NCBI GenBank assembly: GCA_949592205.1
Contig: CATIUR010000006.1
Span: 7,201,001 to 7,265,000, forward strand
DNA from: Helichrysum umbraculigerum
Taxonomy: Eukaryota > Streptophyta > Magnoliopsida > Asterales > Asteraceae
Length of the DNA stretch: 64,000 bases
Direction: 5' to 3'
The position numbers were made by a program, and so were the translations under genes. Numbering within the stretch: the stretch's first letter is position 1; each line of letters begins with the position of its first letter. The notes under the pieces were generated by a model. That model was not told where the DNA came from and made no database searches. It saw only the letters and a list, made by a program, of their open reading frames with translations. Shown here piece by piece: positions 48,915 to 60,683 of the stretch.

Positions 48915-49550
48915 AGACTTTTGATCATCAAGGATTTATGTTATTTGTAGTATGATTTCATTTTGTTGGAACATGGATCCGATTCAACCCGGATCCAACC
49001 CGCCCACAAACTCTATCGTAGTCAACAAAGAAAATAGTTCTATATATTGACTAAATATTTATTGTATTGGTTATTACCTTTGTGGTAAATATGTTTTAAT
49101 ACCCATGAATTCATATTAACTATGTAGTTAATATAGACCATCCATTTACCTTCGGTGGTTACATTGGATTGGTTATATAAGTGGGTAACTATATGCATTA
49201 TGAAGGCATAAGATAATACAATACACATTAACGCACAGATAGGACACATATTGAGAGACGAGTAACCGAGCACTCGCTTGGTTCGTGTACGTCTTAGGCA
49301 AACGGATAAAGGAATCTTAGGTTGTGAACCATGAAAGCTTTTCGATTGTGATTGCTTTCCCGACCGGTGATCTAAACGTTGGTTCGATCGCTTCCGCTTC
49401 CGCTATAGTATTCGGGTACGTACCGAATCCTTTATTTTCAACACATTTCAATGTGTATGAGGGGTGGTGATATTTCCAACATCCAAAATGATAAATCCAC
49501 CACATATATGCATTAATAGACTTTTGATCATCAAGGATTTATGTTATTTG
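48915..49550. repeat. 33-bp direct repeats around a ~600-bp insert
   Basis: AGACTTTTGATCATCAAGGA and the next 13 bases occur identically at 48915-48947 and 49518-49550, 603 bp apart. Between them lies the LTR-like block 48964-49481 and short flanks. The repeat is much too long for an integrase target duplication. Confidence 0.9.
48964..49481 (-). mobile_element. Copia-type solo LTR or LTR fragment
   Basis: 518 bp, TGTTGGAAC at the left and TTTCCAACA at the right, so TG...CA ended with 8-bp inverted tips typical of many Copia LTRs. On the minus strand it starts TGTTGGAAATATCACC. I see no clean 5-bp target duplication (CATTT versus TCCAA). It lies just past the TatA stop. Confidence 0.6.
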
Positions 49551-49681
49551 CAATCTTAATGTTCCATTCCGTTTACTTTCTTGATTAACCCGTGTTTTTA
49601 TTATTTTACTCTTTTTTATATGCTTGTTACCAGTCTTTTTTATTATTTTGATGGCTTGTAATTATCTTGAGTTAAAGATTA

Positions 49682-49985
49682 GAGATAACGTATTTGTGAA
49701 TGCATTTAACTTGCATCTAATGATATTGTGTGTGCCCAACTTATAGGTCGTATTTTCTAATGCATACAATTTTCAAATAACGTGTTTTTATGTGTTTTGA
49801 TGATGTGTCGTCTGCATAACGTGTCACGTGTGCCACGTGACATCTTTATAAGTTGACACATCATCAAAAGTACTAACAAAATATATCAAAACACGTTTTT
49901 TGAAAGTTGTATGTATTAAAAATATCACATGTTAGTTGAGTACACACAATAGTGAATATTGAATGGATTCACGTATACCTATCCC
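49682..49985. mobile_element. Mutator-type MITE, G-box family, copy 4
   Basis: 304 bp downstream of TatA. Arms GAGATAACGTATTTGTGAAT and GGGATAGGTATACGTGAATC; 9-bp flanks TAAAGATTA / TAAAAATTA. The centre has GTCACGTGTGCCACGTGAC with two CACGTG cores. Confidence 0.82.
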
Positions 49986-49994
49986 TAAAAATTA

Positions 49995-51113
49995 ATGTAA
50001 ACTTGTATGTAGAAGGGGGAAACTCAACAAATTGAATAATTTCAAGGAAAAGTTGATCATAACCATATTGTGGTAATGTTAAACATGATTAAAAAAATAA
50101 GGCTATCTATGTCATTGAAATTGACTATATATTATCTCTTTTATAGTTTTATGTATGTACAAAAATTCAATACTAATTTTTAATGGTATTATTGGAAAGA
50201 TATGTGAAGTGAAAGTGAATAAAATGACTCCATCAATACAACAGATACCTACAAATCACTTAACAATTAAAAATGTGCTAAAACAAACAAAAACACGTGG
50301 TCAACCTTTTGAAATAAAAGATATGGTTGGTGGGTTGTTGTAATCACACTTCATGTGTTACAAAAGTTGTAATTGTATATGGTTCTTGTAGACCCAATCT
50401 TATCTTATAAGTTATAATAATATTATAAATATATAATAATGCTAAGTTGTTTGCAATCCAAATCATCACTAATCCATTTCAATCTTATTTCAAGGCACAC
50501 AACCTTCAAGCTAACAGGTTCATCTCAAATGCATTTTGATTAACTTCATTCCTAGACACTATTTTCGTTTACTTGTTTCAAAGTTGACTCAGTAGTATAC
50601 CTATCTAATCAATATCACTGATCGTAGATCGATAATCAATAGCTTCCCACAAAACGAGTGCTTATCGTTCACCAAAACTCATAGATAATATACTTCGGAG
50701 TAATAAGAAGAGGATATAAAAGTCGCCTTCTAGTTCAGATTTAAATTGTTTTGAACCCTAACATATCTGAACCAACCATTTTTGCATGTATGGAAAGTCA
50801 TTGATCAGCAGGGATATGAAGACTATAAGTGGCAAAGGTTCTAAAAACATATAAAAAACCATCAGATTGGTTCACATTCCATGTTTAAGTTGGTCAATTA
50901 ATATCAAGACATTCAATGTTGAGAAAGATATGCACAGTTCAAATACACCAACTGACTGTTATCACAAAAGAACTCCAAAATTAGGCTCTGTGATCAAGCC
51001 ACTGCACATAAAAATAACAATAAGAGACAGGGTACTCTTGAGGTAGTTGTTAAAATTAGAATAGAATTCCCAAGAGTGCCTTTCTCAATTAGGGATAGAT
51101 TCCAATCATACTG
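49995..51113. other. Intergenic region, TatA to bZIP
   Basis: No gene recognised; the last few hundred bases (from about 50880) are likely bZIP 3' trailer. The small ORF at 50155 has no similarity that I know. Confidence 0.45.
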
Positions 51114-54100
51114 CTAGCGGTCACCACCACCTTGGGTGGTCCCACAAGCGGAGCCGCCAACATCTCCACGAAACCGTTTTTGCAAATGTTCCAAACTGGC
51201 CACACGTTGCATTGAAGCTGTTCTACCAATCTTCTGTTGTCCCACTTCTGAAATTACAGGATTTGGGTGTTGAACGCTTTCGACTGGCTGGAGGTTTACA
51301 ATGTTGTTCTGAGGCACAAGTGTGGCCGCTATGTGGTGGTTGGTGGTGTTGGGAGTAGTTTGGCCCTGATAGAAGTGTTGCTGTTTCATGTCGTCTTGAA
51401 CAGAAGTGTCTGCAGATGCATCAGATGGGCTACACGAATAGGATGGCATGGGCCCCATTGCTGACATATCGGACATGGTTTGAACCATAGGGTTGAAGCC
51501 TGTAATTCTTTTGACACTTTCTTCAGCCATCTTTACCTGTATATGTTCAATATATATAATCAGAATTCTATTTATGTGAAAATGGAATAATATCGATTGT
51601 GTACTTCATCGATTAGGGTCAAATTAGTAAAACTAAAAATATAAAGGGTTAAGTGCATGAAAATGCAATTAAGTAAGGCCTGACATTCGTAGTGTGTACC
51701 CAACTACTCAGGTGTACATTGTGTGTAAAAACTTGTAATTTGTTGCCATTATATGTAATTTTAGTATTTTTGCCGTGTGTCATCTATATAAGGTGCCACT
51801 TGGCATCCTTACAAGTTGACATGTCACCAAAATACATACAATGGCAATAAATAACAAGTTTCTTACACACAATGTGTTGGGTACATACCACGAATGTCAG
51901 GTCTTAGTTAATTGCCTTTTCATGCACTTAACCCAAATATTAACTAAACAAAGAGTAGGTCAACCATTTGAAAGTGGCTCAAAGTTCTACTTCAACTTGT
52001 ATTTATAAACGTACTTTACAATAAATATCCTAATAACAACTCAAATGTATAATACAACTATACAAAGGAACAAATGGCATATATATAGCTTTACAAGATT
52101 CACTATTTTGTTATTGTTAATGATATCTATAACAATTGGTTATAGTCAAACATTCCTTTTTAACACGATGGGCTAAAAGTTGCAATTTTCATGGAAAAAA
52201 AGGGAGTGATAAAAAGTCATTTAGGTTAAAAGAAATTTCCAAGTGGCATTTGGATTGTAAGAATCACTTTGAGTATGGGTTTAAAAACGAGATTAGAACG
52301 TTTGTATATGAATTTATAATACCAACCCTTTATGTGGGTATAGACTTGTGGGTATTGCTAGTTTTACGGCTATCAGCCTCATACCCTCAACCCATACCAT
52401 TAAGCCAGTTACTAATTTACTATGAAACCCATATGCTTAAGTGAAACACATTGTTTTCTAACTATTCTGCAAAATCAAGTTGTCCATTTTTAGAGAACTC
52501 GGTCCAAAAAATGACATGTAGTTGAAAGTAGTTCACCAATGACTGAAACCAAAATATTTAGCATCAAGCACTGACCTTTGCTCTCATTGTTTCAACATCA
52601 GCTTTCAGCACTCTATTATCCACGGCGGCTTCATTGTACTTCTGGCTTATGTCAGTGAGACGCTTCAATAATGAAGAGTTTTCAACCCTTAATTGAGAAA
52701 CCTGGGAGCAAGCATAGAAGACTCGATCTACTTAGAATGTTTGTGTCACTTTACTTAGAAATATATATCAATATCAAAAAGAAACAGACCTGCGTCTCAA
52801 GCTCAGTCAAATGGGCCTGCTTTCTTCTTCTTGAACGTCTCGCAGATTCTCTGTTCGATAGCATTCTAAAAAGAAAACAAAAAATGACATATAACAGTCT
52901 CACAACATTCAGTACACTGGAGAAAACAACATGAGGTATAGTGAAGACTACTGCCATTTTGACCCACAACCCAACCCATATAGCCACCTATACTTATAAA
53001 GATCAGAAGTATGATGAAAACCCACTTACCTTCTAACACGTTTCACATCTGTAGGGTCCATATTCTGAGTTGTTTCTGTATCTCCGTCAAGCTCATCATC
53101 ATCTGATAGTTCTCGTGATGACCCACTTGTCGCTGACTTCACAGGAATTGTCGGCTTCTTTTGTATAACAGGCAAGGAAGGGATCCCGACAGGTCCACCA
53201 CTATCCTTAACTGGTCCCTTTGAATCAAACCCTGACACTACCCAGAAATAGAAACAGATAAACACAATATTCATTTGATCTAAACAAAAACCATTAGGAT
53301 ATCACACAAAGACAATTAATAACTGCATGTCTCACCCATACGGCAGATGATTATTAGATGTGACAACTTGACCTTTTTCTCATAAATGGGTCGCTTTGGC
53401 CGGCGTTTTATCTCAAACAGGTTAGTGCATATAACCTCCTGAATCTTTTTATTTGAATAATTAGTTTACTATTGTCATATAGTGATTTTGTGATCAATAT
53501 TTATTTATGAATTAAATAAAAAGTGCTGAAAGGTCAATGCGACCCAATCTGGCCTGTTTCAACTTTCAGCAAGTACAAACAATGACTAGTTAGGCTGATA
53601 CCCAACCTGCCCATCTTGCCATATAAAAATAGTCAAGCGCAAGCAATGCAGTTTCCTATTCTAATCAGTATCGTTAGGTAATATAATGTTAATTAATTTT
53701 GACTTTTTCCAACCAGCCAATGGTAACTAAGAGAGTAAGAGACGAGGAAGTTGGAACACTGCAATTAAAATACACATCCAGTCATGTGAAATGATGAGGA
53801 TACACATCCAGTCATGTGGTCAGGTGCTTTACATGTATAGACCTATCCTGAGGAAATGAATAGACTGAATTTCCAAAATCTAAAGTTAAAGGCACAAACC
53901 TTTAGAAGGAGCTTGGTATCCCAACTGCGAGGTGTTGGAGGCCTGTGATCCATTGTCAGGTAAAGCAGCGAAATCTTGAGGTTTAACAGAAGATGCCTAA
54001 GGGAAGAGTGAACTATACATGTTATATAGTGCCTTAAAAAAACATCATAAAACAAAAGTAATACTTCCATCACTTCAAGGGATCGGCAAGTATAACCAGC

Positions 54101-55420
54101 CCACGTAAAATCCAAATGAACAAAAAAATTTACACAGTAGCTCAATGTTTATTAAGTTTCACTTTGGTACTAAACTCATATGTACATTTTTGTTATTCAC
54201 TGAGCATGCACTCAAAATGATTTGCTAGATCAATTTCAACAAACTTGTCTATTGTATTAAACATTATAAAAGGGTTGAGCCCTCAGTTCACATACATCAA
54301 GCAAGACTCAATATGAGAAATGAGGCCACGATGGAGTGTGCCTTTACCTACTGCTAACATGATCACAAAAACAAAAACACAACCTGTTGATGTCAAAAGA
54401 AGCACATGCCCGTCTTTAAAGGAGGCACAGACACATAAAAGTACAAGGTTAACTAAAATAAAAATAACTAATGACGCACAGTAAGAAATATCATTACGCT
54501 TAAAATAACTCCGGTACAATATACAAAAATTGAACAAAGTATACAAAATAAACCAACAACGAAAGCAAATATGAGCCCTACTAAACCATTGCTAAACTAA
54601 AGTTAGACTGCACAGAGCAGATCAAAATATACACTAACGATTAACAGATGGGCTAAATTTAGAATAAAACGGATTGGAAGGTTTTTTTTTTCAACAAAGA
54701 GGTACGATAAACCCGTAATTTCAACGTTTCGTTACCTACGATTTAAAAGTTTTTGGAGCTTATGTTACCTAATTCTGAAATTTGCCCTAAAACAAACCCT
54801 AGCATAATATCATTGAAAGCAAAAGTTCTTTAAATTCTACTGCAATAATCACATCTGCAATCACCATACAACTTACTAACAAAAATCTAACAAAAAAAAT
54901 AAAAAATTAAAGCAAATAAAAGTCCAGAATTCCACGTCAGCAAAACAAAAGTAAATAAAAAAAAACATACCCTGGTCAAAGCAACAGCTGCACAAGCAAG
55001 ATCAAGGCGACTTTTTAGGTACTCCTGATACTCTTCCGAATCAATCGGAACATTCGGAGGAGCAAACGACGTCGTTGCAGTAGCAGCAATCGTCGTTGTT
55101 GACTTGTTTTTATCTTTAATTTCTTCATCTTGATCTTTAATCTCAACAACAACAGCATGATCGTTATCATTTTTATTATCTTTAGAAGATGAAGATTCAG
55201 GTGGTGGTGGTGGTTGTGATGATGTTTCTTGTATAAATCGTTGAAATGCCCATTCAGACATGCTCCGATTCATCATAGTTGACTTGTTATTGTTGTTGTT
55301 TTTAGATGCAGATGATGAAGAAGATGATTCATCTTCATCAGCGCCGGCGCCGTTGCCACCGGCCGGCGATGGTGACCAAAAGTGGCCCGCAATATCGTCC
55401 ACTGAAAACATCCTATCCAT
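51114..55420 (-). CDS. Group C bZIP transcription factor
   Basis: Six exons on the minus strand: 55420-54971, 53996-53900, 53237-53030, 52865-52790, 52701-52576, 51536-51114; 459 residues with all joins in frame and GT-AG. The basic region reads NRESARRSRRRKQAHL, with the N-x7-R signature (Asn256, Arg264), followed by a leucine zipper from about residue 274 (LETQVSQLRVENSSLLKRL). The long N-terminus (FSVDDIAGHFW, MSEWAFQRFIQE, IDSEEYQEYLKSRLDLACAAVA) and the C-terminal ASMQRVASLEHLQKRF motif are those of plant group C factors such as parsley CPRF2 and Arabidopsis bZIP10/25. These bind ACGT boxes, often as heterodimers with group S1 factors, in seed, stress and energy responses. An acidic Ser-rich stretch (SSRELSDDDELDGD) precedes the basic region. 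Intron 5 holds a MITE of the G-box family. Confidence 0.95.
51646..51934. mobile_element. Mutator-type MITE, G-box family, copy 5
   Basis: 289 bp in intron 5 of the bZIP gene. Ends GGGTTAAGTGCATGAAAA / complement of TTTTCATGCACTTAACCC; 9-bp flanks AAATATAAA / AAATATTAA. The centre GTGCCACTTGGCATCC is a one-base variant of the G-box palindrome. Its arms are the most diverged of the five. Confidence 0.78.
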
Positions 55421-57000
55421 TAATTTCCAACTTTTTGTCTTTCTTTTCTCTCTTTCCCTTTTTATTTTTCTTTTTGAGTAGTTTGTCTTGGTGGACCTTT
55501 TAATCTAAAACGTTCTCAAAATGGTCCTTTTAAGGTTTGCTCTTGGAGTAAATTACATTTTCGGTACTCGTAGTATGCACATTATTTCACTTTCAATCAC
55601 CATATCATTTCATTTTGCACGTTATTTCCTCGTGTACGATATAAACAATTTTGACCGGATGAAACTAATACACAGCATGATAGAAGAAGGATCAGTCGTT
55701 TTTGCCCTCGTGTGCCATGCATATGGGCTAGCTTAATGAATAAAATTAACTAGTGTCAAGGTTAAGGACCGAGCCTGAAATTTATACTCGGATCGAGGAA
55801 CTTGAACCACAAGAAAAATGACTCATAGACCGGGAGTGAAATAACGTTCATACCACATAATTGAGAATGTAATTTACTGTTTGCTTTTATACATACTCCG
55901 TAGCACGTTGTCATAAAATATTTTAAGTATCGTTTGTTTCGTAAAATACTTTCGAGATGTCTACATTTTTAAGATTGATATATAAAGGAACAAAACAATG
56001 TTGTGCATTGGCGGATTACTAGACACGGGTAATTGATGTGGAGTGCAAACCCGACTAAATTACTAAATACCCACCTCAACCAAAACTGTGTGGGTCGAGG
56101 GGGCAGCACCCCACGTGGGGTCAAATGAAATAAAATTCGAACTAATAATAATGATAATAAGAAATGACTTTGAAGTAAAGAAAGAGTCAAGCTAGGGTTC
56201 GTATGGTTATTTTAATCAAATAATATACAAATAGTCAAATATTATGCGGAAAATTAATATACTAAAACCCTTGTCAGGGATCCATGTTACTTTAATCTAA
56301 ATCAATCTAATCTAATTCTAATTAACAAGATAAAAGAAAGAACTTAATTACATTCGGTTTGATCAATCCTGCCTTTTTCTCTTGCTAGAAGTTGCTAATG
56401 TGTTCATAATAATACTAGTCATCATTAAAAAACCGTTAGCCGTTTGATTCTTGCTTTCTTGATTATTCATTGTTTCAGGTAAACAAGTAATCATGCACCC
56501 GAAGTGATTACTTCTCGATTAAGCAACAAACCACACGAGAGTTGCGTTTAACCCCAAAATTGAAAATTCGGTTTTGGGTTGGTGGTGTTCGATATAGGGG
56601 TGTTTATCGGTTCGGCTTTCGGTTTTATTAGTTTTTTAGGTTTGGTGTTTTCGGTTAAATCTATTTTGATACGCTAACCAAAGATCGAACCGAACCATTT
56701 ATAAATGTAAAATAACCAAACCGAAGACCATAATCCAATTCGGGTGGTTTTCGGTTTAAACAGAAAAATCCGTATTACAATACAATATTGCATTTCTTGT
56801 GACCTACTAATAAAATGAAAAACTACTGTATAAGCTATGCATCACAATGTCATCACATCTTACATAGAAAAGTAATGGTTTCCCCAACTAATTCCATGGA
56901 ACCGAAACAAATCCAAAACAAGTTTAGCTTAGAATGGTATGATTAAAAAACTAAGGAGATGAGATTTAATTTATTAAGTTTATGGAACTTTTAATTTCCT
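55421..57000. other. Region upstream of bZIP, no gene
   Basis: The first 70 bases are a pyrimidine-rich (plus strand) bZIP leader. Further on, 56590-56780 has TAGGGGTGTTTATCGGTTCGG and the GGTTTTCGGTTT-rich pattern of small hAT-derived elements. The rest shows nothing that I recognise. Confidence 0.45.
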
Positions 57001-57063
57001 TAATACTAATCTGTCTTTCTACATCGATCAAGCTTAAGCCTTCATCCGCTAGAAGAGTATTGA

Positions 57064-57705
57064 GATTACAGTTAATTAATTGAGCTTACTTCCCCGGTTT
57101 CAGCCATTCTATTTTATCTGATATGGCTTTGATACAAGGCATGAGCTCATCTTCCTTTCCATTTTCACACTGAACAATACGACTCCAACTTTTAGAATAT
57201 TTCTATTCTTTTCGACATCCCTCTATTACATCAACATATCTTTTCTTGCTATTAAATTTCGATCCTGCACTCATTACTGTTTTTCTTCCAAAAATCCACG
57301 ACAGCCCCCTTAGAAGCTTGAAATCAAGCCACATTTGTTCTGAGTCTAATTGATGCAATCCATATTGCCCATACATCGCTATGGAGGATTGGGGCCAACC
57401 CTTTTCATTACCCAGGGTCCAGTGTGTCACTTGGTTAATGTAATAGTATATTTATAGAAAACATGGAGACGGGGAGTCAGGCTGTGTCTCATTAACTCTA
57501 ATGAATCTTACAAATCCAAAAGATTTACCCGGCCATTAATAACCAAACCCATAATAGTGATGTAACTGTTTTTAGCTATAATGTAAAAATATTTGGTATA
57601 TTTAAATGCGGAAACATGAGAAGAACTTACTAATTTAGTTTTGATTGTAGAAAGAACTCTGGTTAAGTCTATTGTATCATCAACGTTGATCAGCGGCCTT
57701 AGCAA
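57064..57705 (-). pseudogene. Unidentified gene relic
   Basis: Minus-strand frames with normal protein-like composition: LLRPLINVDDTIDLTRVLST (57705-57630) ending at a GTAAGT-like donor, then NEKGWPQSSIAMYGQYGLHQ and WLDFKLLRGLSWIFGRK (57430-57200), and KSWSRIVQCENGKEDELMP down to a stop near 57088. I do not recognise the family. The pieces may be exons of one broken gene. The first piece lies in the tandemly duplicated unit, so it exists twice. No start or complete frame is visible. Confidence 0.45.
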
Positions 57706-58166
57706 CTGAAAAGAGACAAGATTTGGATGAAGACCTTATCAAACACGACTAAAAATGGATTCCATATGGTTTATGCCATTACTTTGCTAAATGCAGGATG
57801 GAAACAACAGTAAGCAGAGTAATATTATATAGTAAACATAATCCAAAAGATTTACCCGGCCATTAATAACCAAACCCGTAATAGTGATGCAACTGTTTTT
57901 AGCTATAATGTAAAAATTTTTTGGTATATTTAATTGCGGAAAACATAAGATGAACTTACTAATTTAGTTTTGATTGTAGAAAGAACTCTGGTTAAGTCTA
58001 TTGTATCATAAACGTTGATCAGCGGCCTTAGCAACTGAAAAGAGACAAGATTTGGATGAAGACCTTATTAAACACGACTAAAAATGGATTCCATATGGTT
58101 TATGCCATTACTTTGCTAAATGCAGGATGGAAAAAACAGTAAGCAGAGTAATATTATATAGTAAAC
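57513..58166. repeat. Tandem duplication, 327-bp unit
   Basis: 57513-57839 and 57840-58166 are adjacent direct copies with only a few differences (for example ATATTTGG versus TTTTTTGG, ATCATC versus ATCATA). The unit contains the exon-like piece LLRPLINVDDTIDLT on the minus strand with its donor-like site. It is a recent local duplication. Confidence 0.93.
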
Positions 58167-58367
58167 ATGAATGCTGGGTTTTGACAAAGATTATGAAACA
58201 TGTTTGAATCATGAATTGTGTCACTGATGAGTTATCATGTTCACTGAAATTGCTAATTTGCGGTTTTGGTAGCCATAATTTTTTTTTTTAATTAAACTGG
58301 AAATGGTTGCTCGTTGTGAGGATTAATTGTTGATTTCTGAATGTAGATAACGTATTGTCATGATGTA

Positions 58368-58459
58368 TGTGACACCCGGTCAAAATAACCCAAAATTAGC
58401 TCCTAATTTGAACTTTTAAAACACGTAATTACAGACGTGTCAATACTCATGTATACAAG

Positions 58460-58504
<45 letters not shown>

Positions 58505-60678
58505 AACCCGAAACGATTATATAATAATCGTACGTACACAAATCTGGTAGAACGCAGAAATCCAAATTAAGAATTGGTGAAAAACATTTTCAGGCAAAGT
58601 ATTATTATTGAGAATAATATCTACGTACTCCGAAAATTATTTAAATACGTTTTAGATACAGAAAACTATCCGTGTATTTCGAGTTAAACTAATATATATT
58701 TTTATATCTCATTGGAAGTATTTTTAGAGAATATTTCAATTATAAACATATACGAAATAATATTTGGAAAATTATCATATTTAAATATTATACTACATTA
58801 CGATCGGGTACGCAAACACGGGTCAAAAAGTTACCATCTACCACCAATAATTGGGGCCGGATATAACCGACCCCAATAATGCAAATAACACACACGCACA
58901 CATTCTTGATCTCTCGGTCTCTTCTCTTTCTCTCTCGGTTTTCATTTCAACAACAACAACAAGATCAATAACTTCATAATCATCATCATAATCTGGAATC
59001 ATCATCATCATCATCATCATCGTCCTCATCAATCATCACCATCAAACTTCGTTTTCGGTTTCAATTTCGATTAGTAAGAATCACTAACTTTTTTTTTTTC
59101 GTTAAATTTATGTTTATAATACGTTACATAACATATGCTAGCTTAGTATTAAGTTATTGTATGCGGAAATAGGAATTTAAACTGGTTTTATATGATGATC
59201 GGACGAACAGACCCAACCCAGACCCCGGAATCCGGCGGATTCAAGGGAATCCGGCGGATTCCCGCCCAGAAACTCGAATGATCCGGCGGATCCAAGGGGT
59301 GATCCGGCGGATCCTGCCCAAACCCATGAACTATCCGGCGGATCCTAATATTGATCCGGCGGATCCTCTTCGAAACCATTGAATCCGGCGGATTGGATTG
59401 GATCCGGCGGATTCCCCTCCTCAGCCATGAATCCGGCGGATTCGGGTGAATCCGGCGGATTCCCCCAATTAACACTTGATCCGGCGGATCTAAATAGGGT
59501 GCCGGCGGATCTACTTCTCAGACCAACAAAAAATTCATTTTATAAACTAAGTATCGACTTATATAAACTCCTTACAAATTGTAAACAATACAAAGGTAAA
59601 ATATACGAAATATAATTTTACAAAGTATATTTCCTTGAAACATTTGTAATTATATTTTTCAAATATAATTGTAATCCGACACCAACGGGCCGTACACTTT
59701 TACAAAATACAAACTTAATTACTTCTAAACGTATGAACAAACACTTGTACATAAATAACTAAACAAACAAATTGCTACGCGTACACTTACAAACATACAA
59801 TCTTGCGTGTTTAGGACGTTAGGAGATTACTGTGGAATACGTACGCACTTTAGGAATTGCTGGCTCTACAGGTGAGTCTCACGACCCCTTTTTACTGTTT
59901 TACTGTTTTGGGGGAGATGCATTACTTGTTTTACTCGAACACATGTACTTACTTACTTGATTACAAACTGATTTACTGGTATATCGATTGCATGAGGTTA
60001 CTTAATCCAATGAAGTCCCTTTAATCATAGTCGTCAGTTATGGTCTTAAGCGCGAGTACTAGTAAATGGATCCATTAGGACTGACAATCCTCACCCAGGG
60101 TAGCACGCACTACCCCGAACATACAGGTATAAATGGGTGTTTCTTACTCGTTACATATGAATGTTCTGGATTAGCATTCACGAGGGCAAAATCACTGATT
60201 GTTAAGCTTCGACTATGGTGCTCATGGCAATATATACGGAAACTATTGCGACTGTGCAATATTTACTCAATGATTTTACAAGCTGATGTGTTCAAACTGT
60301 TACTTACTATAAACCTGTGAGATTCACCAACATTTTGGTTGACCTGTTTTAGTAATGCATTCTCAGGTACACAGCAACAATAGGGTTGATCAGTACGGAT
60401 GGCCCAGCAGGATATGCTTTAGTAGCTCGAGTCGCATGCACTTACACATATGAAGATTTTACTTGCATTATCTTTTGTATAATGATTATGTACTTAAAAT
60501 CTAACAAAACAAGTTGCGAACTCATCAATGATGTATTACTTTTGAAAACTTATGTATTAATGTAACTTTTTCTACAACGTCTCATTTAGAGTCGTTTGCT
60601 TGTACTTTGGGTTTGATTATTGATTAGTCACGCCCCAAAACAGTCGCTTCCGCAAATCATACATTTGGGGGTGTGACA
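58368..60678 (+). mobile_element. Solo LTR, 2.3 kb
   Basis: Starts TGTGACACCC and ends GGGTGTGACA, flanked by exact ATGTA (58363-58367, 60679-60683). The ends are related to those of the LTR at 23530-26088, reversed. Plus orientation is likely: a leader-like CT-rich and CAA-rich stretch at 58890-59060 follows a GGATATAACC box, with a TTAGTAAGAATC donor-like site. The motif ACAG|GTGAGT is at 59868-59877. A (TA)n tract lies at 58466-58503. No coding region. Confidence 0.9.
59228..59512. repeat. ATCCGGCGGAT dyad array with switching arms
   Basis: About twelve copies of ATCCGGCGGAT, an odd palindrome with one central base. The base pairs just outside switch together: GAATCCGGCGGATTC in some units, GATCCGGCGGATC in others, so symmetry is kept. 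Spacing is about 14-30 bp. Confidence 0.9.
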
Positions 60679-60683
60679 ATGTA

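Noticed and set aside
48964..49481. Complete LTR retrotransposon next to TatA
   Set aside because: Only one LTR-like block, no primer site, no polypurine tract and no 5-bp duplication.
58466..58503. (TA)n tract as an origin or AT-rich regulatory site
   Set aside because: A simple microsatellite within a solo LTR; similar tracts occur elsewhere in the window.
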